Positions 1-5,344 of a DNA stretch of 11,119 nucleotides are shown piece by piece. Each line of letters begins with the position of its first letter. Positions within the stretch are counted from its first letter, which is position 1. This stretch comes from Candidatus Dojkabacteria bacterium UBA2177 (GTDB lineage Bacteria; Patescibacteriota; Dojkabacteria; SC72). The DNA is taken from NCBI GenBank assembly GCA_002328805.1, contig DCVX01000021.1, positions 281 through 11,399 on the forward strand. The letters are read 5' to 3'. The notes under the pieces were generated by a model that was given only the letters and a program-made list of their open reading frames with translations, was not told where the DNA came from and did no database searches. A program made the position numbers and the translations under genes.

Positions 1-1
1 T

Positions 2-1294
2 TTAGATAAAGAGAGGGCTGGTTTAGATGAAGCATATAAGTTACTTGCAGATGAGAGGGCTAAGTTACAGGCAGAGTTGAGTAAGGAGGTGGCGGCGAAG
101 AGTGGATTGACGGCACAGATAGGTGGGATAAAGAAGCAACTCTCCGAATTACAAAATTTCCTTATGTTGGTAAGGTCTGGGGGAACAGTGGTTAGTGCAG
201 GATCTCTGATTTCAACCAATTCGTTGGGTTCATTTGATAATTTTCAGAAAGTGGCACCTTCCGGATCTTTTGGCGTCTTTTCCTTTGGTGCTTTTACACA
301 TAGAGATGGGATGAGTCAATATGGTGCATATGCTAGGGCAAAGGAGGGGCAAACATATGCAGACATTCTATCGGATTACTATCCCAACATACCTGTTCTG
401 GGAGGTTATAATGAGCCGTCCAAAATAAAGGTTGTTGGGTGGGGAACGAGTTGTTACAAACAATCCGATGGAACCTACAATAAGTATTATAATGAGGAAA
501 TGGACTTCTCTACATATATGAATAGGATCTTCGAGATGCCTGCTTCTTGGGGGGAAGAGGCTCTTAAGGCTCAGGCTATAGCCGCAAGAAGTTATGCAAT
601 CCATCAGATTGCAGCGAAAGGATATGTTACTCCTGGTCAAGGGGATCAAGTTGTTAAAGACTGCAATAATGGGGCTGGATGGCTTTCAGCAGTAGCTGCA
701 ACGAAAGGGATGGTTTTAATGAATGGAGGAAGTGTTCACATGGCTAAATATGCTGCGGTTCATGGAGGCTGGGGAAATCAAGTAGGTTGGGATACCACAG
801 ATGGTACGGACTCTGGAGATTGGGTCTCCCGGGCATGGGACAACCTGTCTGGTACTACTTGGTTCTATCGTAACTGGTTTGACTATAACTCCTCAACAGG
901 AAGCTACACCCCTTGCTCCTCACATCCTAATCCATGGCTAACACAAGAGGAGATGGCCGACATAATAAACGCTTATAAATATTGGACTAGTGATTCGAGT
1001 GCAAAATATGATGACAGATTCATCTCCGTAGACTTTGCAACTTGTTTTGGTAAGAGTGTTAATCCATACAGCATGGACGAAATGAGGTCCTTAGTCTCAA
1101 ACCCTGTAACCTCCATTTCTGCAGTTTACGTCTCCAATTCTGGAGGATCAACTCAATCCATCACATTTGTGACAAATGCTGGGAACATTAGCATCGATCC
1201 CTATAGCTTTAAGAAAGTCTTTAGTCTAAGGGCACCTGGTTATTACAGTATCCCACAGAATGGTTTTCAGCACTTCAATATTGTTATGAAATAA
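2..1294 (+). CDS. SpoIID/LytB-domain secreted wall protein with N-terminal coiled coil, 5' partial
   Basis: The frame is open from base 2, with no stop before it, so the gene begins outside the window. The TTG at 77 is an internal Leu codon, not a start. The visible N-terminus (about 55 residues, rich in Lys, Glu, Ala and Leu) looks like the end of a coiled coil, as in CwlO/PcsB-type wall proteins. A low-complexity linker follows, then the motif HRDGMSQYGAYARA (299-340), equivalent to the GHGVGMSQYGA motif of SpoIID. Next come the core SpoIID motif EMPASW plus EALKAQAIAARSYA (533-598) and a C-terminal segment ending in FSLRAPGYYSI. SpoIID proteins are peptidoglycan lytic transglycosylases or amidase enhancers. 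The order here, with GMSQYGA before EMPASW, is reversed relative to sporulation SpoIID but resembles SpoIID/LytB-domain proteins of other non-sporulating bacteria. Four Cys residues in the outer domain could form disulfides. The family call is strong; the exact activity is inferred. Confidence 0.85.
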   Translation, partial: LDKERAGLDEAYKLLADERAKLQAELSKEVAAKSGLTAQIGGIKKQLSELQNFLMLVRSGGTVVSAGSLISTNSLGSFDNFQKVAPSGSFGVFSFGAFTHRDGMSQYGAYARAKEGQTYADILSDYYPNIPVLGGYNEPSKIKVVGWGTSCYKQSDGTYNKYYNEEMDFSTYMNRIFEMPASWGEEALKAQAIAARSYAIHQIAAKGYVTPGQGDQVVKDCNNGAGWLSAVAATKGMVLMNGGSVHMAKYAAVHGGWGNQVGWDTTDGTDSGDWVSRAWDNLSGTTWFYRNWFDYNSSTGSYTPCSSHPNPWLTQEEMADIINAYKYWTSDSSAKYDDRFISVDFATCFGKSVNPYSMDEMRSLVSNPVTSISAVYVSNSGGSTQSITFVTNAGNISIDPYSFKKVFSLRAPGYYSIPQNGFQHFNIVMK

Positions 1295-1303
1295 CAAAAA
1301 GTG

Positions 1304-1318
1304 TGGGGTCAGACCCCA
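1304..1318. repeat. perfect short palindrome TGGGGTCAGACCCCA
   Basis: Two 7-base arms, TGGGGTC and GACCCCA, flank a single A, 9 bases after the stop of the SpoIID-domain gene. No T-run follows, so it is a poor intrinsic terminator. It covers about -35 to -21 relative to the predicted start of the next transcript at 1339. It could be an operator, or a REP-like dispersed element; GGGGTCAGACCCC-type palindromes occur near IS200/RAYT-type transposases in many genomes (recalled, not checked). There is only one copy in this window. Confidence 0.6.
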
Positions 1319-1323
1319 ATATA

Positions 1324-1332
1324 TGCTATTAT
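1324..1332 (+). promoter_or_regulatory. extended -10 promoter, TGcTATTAT
   Basis: TG at 1324-1325, one base, then TATTAT at 1327-1332. The ATG at 1339 lies exactly 7 bases after the hexamer end, where transcription would start, so a leaderless mRNA is predicted. There is no recognisable -35; that position is occupied by the palindrome. No Shine-Dalgarno precedes the ATG. Confidence 0.55.
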
Positions 1333-1338
1333 TATCAT

Positions 1339-1959
1339 ATGGCAAAGAGAGAAAACCCCAATCTAATTCCCAAAAAGTTTAGAAATTTAGGTAAAACCTT
1401 TACAGAAAACATAACCAATGAAAAAAATCCTTACTTCATGCCATTTCCTAAAGACTTATCCTTCTACGGTAAAGAAAAAGACGAAGAAGTAATACTAGTA
1501 GTAAGATCACACTGGATAAAATACCTACCATTCCTAGCAGTATCCTTCCTCATATTACTCTTTCCTTTCCTATTTGCTTTATTAGATACAACCCTTTCTG
1601 AAAACATTATCTTATTCCTAGCATTCTTCATCCCCTGCCTAACACTATCCCTTAGCGTAATTGTGTATGCATTCATAAAATGGTTTTACAATGTAAACAT
1701 AATTACAGATAAGAGAATAATAGATCTAGACTTCACCTCTGTTGTCTCTCATAGTCTTGCTGAAGCTAGATTGGAGAAAATAGAAGACATTACACACAAA
1801 CAACTAGGCCTTGTTGGAAGCCTCTTTGATGTAGGAACAGTATATTTTCAAACCGCAGGAGCTACACCAGAAATAGAGTTTAATAGCATAGCCAGACCAA
1901 GAGTCATACAGGACATATTGTATGACCTCTTAGATTCTAAAAAGAAAGGAGATATATAA
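1339..1959 (+). CDS. PH-domain (bPH2/YdbS-like) membrane protein
   Basis: A 206-residue protein with a polar N-terminal tail of about 58 residues, two membrane helices (about 61-81 and 89-113), and a C-terminal bacterial PH domain (about 118-197). The PH domain is recognisable from NIITDKRIIDLDF, then RLEKIEDITHKQLGLVGSLFDVGTVYFQTAG and a closing helix. Proteins of this family are integral membrane proteins of uncertain function; the PH-like fold is thought to act as a scaffold or in envelope stress. ATG 1339 is preferred over GTG 1303 because the GTG would place translation inside the palindrome and promoter, and its 12 extra residues are low in quality. It is the first gene of a three-gene operon; the stop overlaps the next start (TAATG). 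Confidence 0.85.
   Translation: MAKRENPNLIPKKFRNLGKTFTENITNEKNPYFMPFPKDLSFYGKEKDEEVILVVRSHWIKYLPFLAVSFLILLFPFLFALLDTTLSENIILFLAFFIPCLTLSLSVIVYAFIKWFYNVNIITDKRIIDLDFTSVVSHSLAEARLEKIEDITHKQLGLVGSLFDVGTVYFQTAGATPEIEFNSIARPRVIQDILYDLLDSKKKGDI
1945..1951 (+). promoter_or_regulatory. Shine-Dalgarno AAAGGAG for the 1959 gene
   Basis: AAAGGAG lies 7 bases before the ATG at 1959 and inside the 3' end of the PH-domain gene. It is the only clear Shine-Dalgarno seen ahead of a gene in this window, and it serves an internal operon gene whose start overlaps the preceding stop. Confidence 0.75.
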
Positions 1960-2222
1960 TGGACACAACGGAAATGTTAAAACAATTAGAATTTGGAGGA
2001 AATGTATTCTCCTTTGACCTTTTATCTCTTCTTAAAATTCCAATAATCTTCATCCTCTTAGGCAACATCCTCTTTGCTACATTCCTTTCCCTCAGAGTTA
2101 GAATACTGTCAGACACATACAAGAGTCCAAGAAACAAAATGATAAAGCAAATTATGGCAATACACATGATAGTCGTAATTGTAGGGACCTTACTTTCATT
2201 ATTGTTTGTAATTCTTACATAG
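1959..2222 (+). CDS. small two-helix membrane protein of unknown function
   Basis: An 87-residue protein with a short acidic and polar N-terminus, a first membrane helix at about 24-44, a basic linker (LRVRILSDTYKSPRNK) and a second helix at about 65-86 reaching the C-terminus. Both ends are therefore probably on the same side of the membrane, with the basic loop cytoplasmic by the positive-inside rule. Its start overlaps the stop of the PH-domain gene and its stop lies one base before the next gene, so the three are translationally linked. Similar small membrane proteins are common in CPR genomes (possibly the DUF5657 type, by memory only). No enzymatic motif is visible; a subunit or scaffold role for the flanking products is inference. 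Confidence 0.75.
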   Translation: MDTTEMLKQLEFGGNVFSFDLLSLLKIPIIFILLGNILFATFLSLRVRILSDTYKSPRNKMIKQIMAIHMIVVIVGTLLSLLFVILT

Positions 2223-2223
2223 T

Positions 2224-4524
2224 ATGAAAACAATAGCTAAACAATATATATCCAACAACAAGGATAAAACCTCTTACACCTCCATATTCAAACACTCCTA
2301 CGAAAAAAGCGAAAAGAAGACCCCAAAAGAAGGAGATATCTATGCTCTCCTAAACATCCAGGCCGAAAGAGACCTAAATGTAGAAAGAGTTGCCAAATTT
2401 GTCTGGGACAGTATCGTAGATGGCTACCTCTATTCAATCTCTGAAACTACAAACGAATCCCTAAAAGACTCCATAAAAAGTGGTGTAGAAAAAGTAAAAG
2501 AACTAATGAAACACGACAAGGAATTAGAAAAAACGGGAATAGATGTAAGCTTTACCATAGTTCTCGTAAAACAAGAGGGCATCTATGTAGGACTCTTTGG
2601 AGAAGGAGATGTCTTTAGTTTCAAAAATGGGAATCTAGTAAATATATCTAATATATTAAAGGAGAAAAACGCAAATACCGCAGGGATTGTACTGGGAAAT
2701 GAGGATCTTTTAATGCTTTCCTCCGCAGGATTATTACAAGAATCTTTTCCCGAGCTATCTCGTTCTAAAGATGGTGAGTCTTTATGGAAGTATCTAACAA
2801 CATTAGGGGAGAAATTAGAAGGCACGAATTCTTTACTGTATCTTGTTCAAGAAAAAGATGAGAAAAAGGAGGAATCAGCTCAGGAGCAGCTTCCAATAAA
2901 AGTTAAAAAAGAGTCTCCAGAAGTTGCTGAAAAAGTAAAAGAAAATGCAGAAAAATTTCTTAAACCAATTGGAAATCTTAAGAATATTAAAAAGGGAGAT
3001 GGACAAACCACACTACAAGACTTTAAGGACAAACTAAAAGCAAAAGAGAGATTTAGTAAAGTTAAAATCTTCATTGACGATCAATGGAAAAAGGTCTCTC
3101 CTTTCTTTAAAAAAGTTGGAGCATTCTTCTCAGAAAAATTCTCCAATTCCAAAGAAAAAATATCTCAGAAATTTGGAAAAAAGAAATGGTACAAAAGAAT
3201 AGCCTCTAAGTTTTCAACCATGGGGGGACAAAGAAAGAGTAGGGGTGTGCAAGGGATGAGAATAGATAATTACAAACAAAAAGATTTAAGAAGTAAAAGA
3301 TTCAAACTTCTTGGTATGGCTGTTGTAATAATTACTCTCTTAGTATTAGGGATAAACTGTACTATAAAAACAAGAGAAGCTAGAGAAATTAGTGCTAGGG
3401 CAGAAGAATCATTTACAAAAGTGGAGGATTTAATAGGGAAGGTAGAAGATAATTTCGCAGTAGATAAAGATGCTTCAGAAACATTTCTCTTCCAAGCAGA
3501 AAAAGCCCTAGAAGAAGTTCCCGAGGGTTTAAATGAAGAGGATACTGCTAAATATGATGAATTGAAAGCAAGGATATTAGAATTGGGAGACACTCTCTAC
3601 AAGAGAATAGGGGTAGTGGAGAAAGATTCTAGGTTGGATACTTTCTTAGATACAAGACTCGCTTTTGGAGAAGGGTCAGACGTTAAAGATTTAACAATAT
3701 ATAAAGACAGATATGAGAACGAATATCTTGTTGCTGCAGACGCAGGAAGGTCTACAATATACAGAGTTTCTCTGTATGACAAATCTGTTAAGGCTTTGCC
3801 AGATACAGAGGGTCTCGTTAAAGAACCAAAGTTCGTTTATGTTGGAAATAACGGAGTGTATGTATATGACGAGAAAGAAGGAATGCTAAAAGCACCATTT
3901 GACGAGGAGGGTTGGTTCACATCCTTTATAAAACTCTCGGGATTGAGCGTCAGCGACATCCGCTCGGAGGGGATAACTGCAATGACTGTTTGGACAGAAA
4001 ATGACAATGTTTACTTTCTCTCTCAAGATAGGTCGGCATTTTTAAGATCAAGTGCGGTTTATGGAAACAGTTATGGTCTTCCTTATGAATACTTCTCTCA
4101 TGAAGATATGGCAACCTCAACAGATATGGTCGCAGACATAAGCATTTACTTTGTCATCCCAGAGGATCCGTATGTGCTTCGCTTTAACTACAACTTCTTT
4201 GAATCTAGGTATATAGAAGCACCATTAGGAGTCGTTGGCTTCGATGGAAACTATGGAACTCCTACAAAGGCCTTTACTGGAGATTCGCTAGATCATCCCC
4301 TCTATGTCTTTGATTCCGAAGGGCGAAGATTCCTTCAGTTAGAAAAGCCGATAGAAGCTGGTCCTGACATAAGACACCCAGATAAAGTCTCTCTTCTTAG
4401 TCAATATGTATATAGGGGAGAGAAAGATTCTGTCTGGTCTGATGTTAGAAATTTTGTGGTAAATAACAACGGTTCAAACATGTATATCTTAGATCGTTCA
4501 GTCATCTGGAAATTGGTCTTGTAG
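2224..4524 (+). CDS. degenerate PP2C-like / transmembrane / propeller-like protein
   Basis: A 766-residue protein. Residues 1-210 resemble a PP2C (PPM) phosphatase fold: GLFGEGDVFSFKNGNLVNIS (123-142) matches the GDSR-type strand pair, and DLLMLSSAGL (161-170) matches the usual SDG motif. The SDG Asp is replaced by Ala168, and the early metal-binding DG motif is not visible (NIQAERD at 44-50). A Lys/Glu-rich linker with aromatic patches follows (210-355). One membrane helix lies at about 361-378 and a helical, probably coiled, stalk at 382-460. The remaining 300 residues contain repeated beta-rich units (YLVAADAGRSTIYRV, PLYVFDSEGRRFLQL, NMYILDRSVIWKLVL) that suggest a propeller. The likely topology is cytoplasmic pseudophosphatase, one helix, extracytoplasmic beta domain. 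It is the last gene of the operon and has no Shine-Dalgarno, so reinitiation after the stop at 2222 is likely. Its function is unknown; a sensor or scaffold role is inferred. Confidence 0.75.
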   Translation: MKTIAKQYISNNKDKTSYTSIFKHSYEKSEKKTPKEGDIYALLNIQAERDLNVERVAKFVWDSIVDGYLYSISETTNESLKDSIKSGVEKVKELMKHDKELEKTGIDVSFTIVLVKQEGIYVGLFGEGDVFSFKNGNLVNISNILKEKNANTAGIVLGNEDLLMLSSAGLLQESFPELSRSKDGESLWKYLTTLGEKLEGTNSLLYLVQEKDEKKEESAQEQLPIKVKKESPEVAEKVKENAEKFLKPIGNLKNIKKGDGQTTLQDFKDKLKAKERFSKVKIFIDDQWKKVSPFFKKVGAFFSEKFSNSKEKISQKFGKKKWYKRIASKFSTMGGQRKSRGVQGMRIDNYKQKDLRSKRFKLLGMAVVIITLLVLGINCTIKTREAREISARAEESFTKVEDLIGKVEDNFAVDKDASETFLFQAEKALEEVPEGLNEEDTAKYDELKARILELGDTLYKRIGVVEKDSRLDTFLDTRLAFGEGSDVKDLTIYKDRYENEYLVAADAGRSTIYRVSLYDKSVKALPDTEGLVKEPKFVYVGNNGVYVYDEKEGMLKAPFDEEGWFTSFIKLSGLSVSDIRSEGITAMTVWTENDNVYFLSQDRSAFLRSSAVYGNSYGLPYEYFSHEDMATSTDMVADISIYFVIPEDPYVLRFNYNFFESRYIEAPLGVVGFDGNYGTPTKAFTGDSLDHPLYVFDSEGRRFLQLEKPIEAGPDIRHPDKVSLLSQYVYRGEKDSVWSDVRNFVVNNNGSNMYILDRSVIWKLVL

Positions 4525-4530
4525 TATAAT
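4525..4530 (+). promoter_or_regulatory. -10 box TATAAT for smpB
   Basis: A perfect TATAAT begins directly after the TAG stop of the upstream gene and ends 6 bases before the ATG at 4537. Transcription would start on or next to the A of that ATG, giving a leaderless smpB mRNA. The preceding bases, TAG, are the same as in the promoter at 9504-9512. No -35 is recognisable and no Shine-Dalgarno is present. Confidence 0.6.
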
Positions 4531-4536
4531 TAAGAG

Positions 4537-4980
4537 ATGAAAATTAAGAACAAAAAAGCATTTTTCAATTACGAAATATCTGATCCCTTTGAAGCAGGGA
4601 TAGTTTTGACAGGTGCTGAAGTAAAATCTGTTAAATCTGGAAGAATAAATCTATCAGATGCTTATGTAAAAATCATAGGAGGAGAGCTATGGTTAGTTAA
4701 TGCAGATATCCCTCGCTACAAATATGATGGTAGCGAACATTATGATTCCAAAAGATCTAGAAAATTGTTAGTTAAAAAAAGTGAGATTGTAGCTATAGAA
4801 TCTAAACTCAAACAGAATAATCTTACACTTCTTCCATTATCTGTGTATACTACTAGAGGAAAAGTAAAAGTAGAGGTCGGATATGGAAAGGGTAGGAAAC
4901 AGTACGAAAAGAAAAGGAGGGAGAAGGAGAGAGATTTAGATAGGGAGCTTATGTACCAAAAGCGTAAATATATGGTATAA
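4537..4980 (+). CDS. smpB: SsrA-binding protein SmpB
   Basis: SmpB binds tmRNA and delivers it to stalled ribosomes during trans-translation. The 147-residue product is of normal length for the family. It carries the signature N-terminus NKKAFFNYEISDPFEAGIVL, followed by TGAEVKSVKSGRINLSDAYVK, then ELWLVNADIPRY, RKLLVKKSEI, the LTLLPLSVYTTRGKVKVEVG strand region and YGKGRKQYEK. The basic C-terminal tail (about 118-147, KKRREKERDLDRELMYQKRK) is the helix that occupies the decoding site. The DKR of the usual tail start is replaced by EKK. The gene has its own -10 box and is separate from the membrane operon upstream. The tmRNA gene is not in this window. Confidence 0.97.
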   Translation: MKIKNKKAFFNYEISDPFEAGIVLTGAEVKSVKSGRINLSDAYVKIIGGELWLVNADIPRYKYDGSEHYDSKRSRKLLVKKSEIVAIESKLKQNNLTLLPLSVYTTRGKVKVEVGYGKGRKQYEKKRREKERDLDRELMYQKRKYMV

Positions 4981-4986
4981 TATTAT
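4973..4986 (+). promoter_or_regulatory. extended -10 TGgTATAAT overlapping the smpB stop
   Basis: TG at 4973-4974, one base, then TATAAT at 4976-4981; an overlapping TATTAT lies at 4981-4986. The smpB stop TAA (4978-4980) is part of the hexamer. With either box the ATG at 4992 lies 5-10 bases downstream, so the mRNA has a leader of 0-4 bases and no Shine-Dalgarno. Confidence 0.55.
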
Positions 4987-4991
4987 AGGTT

Positions 4992-5273
4992 ATGAATCAG
5001 ATAGAGAAACAGCCAAAACCAAGAACATCGGTAGAGCAAGTACAAGAAATTTTGCCTCCTACCTCAGTTGAAGAGCTAAAAGTTCCCCAAGAACCTTTCG
5101 TTTCTGAGGTTTCAACCCCTCCGGTTTCTGTTGAAGTAGAAACAGAAGTTACCCCTGTAAAGCAAACAGAGCCAAAGTTAAGCTACGGTTTTCCTTTAGA
5201 ACAAGACTCTAATGAAGAAAACCCTGCAAATATTGTTGCAGAAAAGATACAAGGACTTCCTCCTAGAGAGTAA
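4992..5273 (+). CDS. short disordered Pro/Glu/Val-rich protein
   Basis: A 93-residue product that I do not recognise. It is dominated by Pro, Glu, Val, Gln, Thr and Ser with recurring PxSVEE/PPVSVEVETEV-like units, and has no membrane helix, Cys or globular pattern. It is almost certainly disordered apart from a short C-terminal stretch (ENPANIVAEKIQGL). It is probably a real gene because a good -10 sits just upstream, the frame is clean, and it fills the gap between smpB and the ATPase gene. It lies 71 bases upstream of the VirD4/TraG-like gene, and a partnership with that protein is possible but unproven. Confidence 0.6.
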   Translation: MNQIEKQPKPRTSVEQVQEILPPTSVEELKVPQEPFVSEVSTPPVSVEVETEVTPVKQTEPKLSYGFPLEQDSNEENPANIVAEKIQGLPPRE

Positions 5274-5327
5274 TATCTCAAGATTTTACTATTTCTATTA
5301 TAGGCTCGGTAAGCCAATCTTCTTTTG

Positions 5328-5336
5328 TGTTATACT
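5328..5336 (+). promoter_or_regulatory. extended -10 TGtTATACT for the VirD4/TraG-like gene
   Basis: TG at 5328-5329, one base, then TATACT at 5331-5336. The ATG at 5345 begins 9 bases after the hexamer, so the 5' leader would be 0-3 bases. This supports ATG 5345 over GTG 5327, which lies within the promoter. Confidence 0.5.
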
Positions 5337-5344
5337 TTTCTAGT

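Noticed and set aside
77..79. TTG as the start of the SpoIID-domain gene
   Set aside because: The frame is open upstream to the window edge and continues the same coiled-coil composition, so this is an internal Leu codon.
1303..1338. GTG 1303 as start of the PH-domain gene
   Set aside because: It would put coding sequence over the palindrome and -10 box; ATG 1339 fits the leaderless promoter spacing.
5303..5323. Intrinsic terminator GGCT-cggta-AGCC before the ATPase gene
   Set aside because: The stem is only 4 base pairs and the following sequence is a broken T-rich run; too weak to call.
5327..5344. GTG 5327 as start of the ATPase gene
   Set aside because: It overlaps the extended -10 box; ATG 5345 has the expected spacing.
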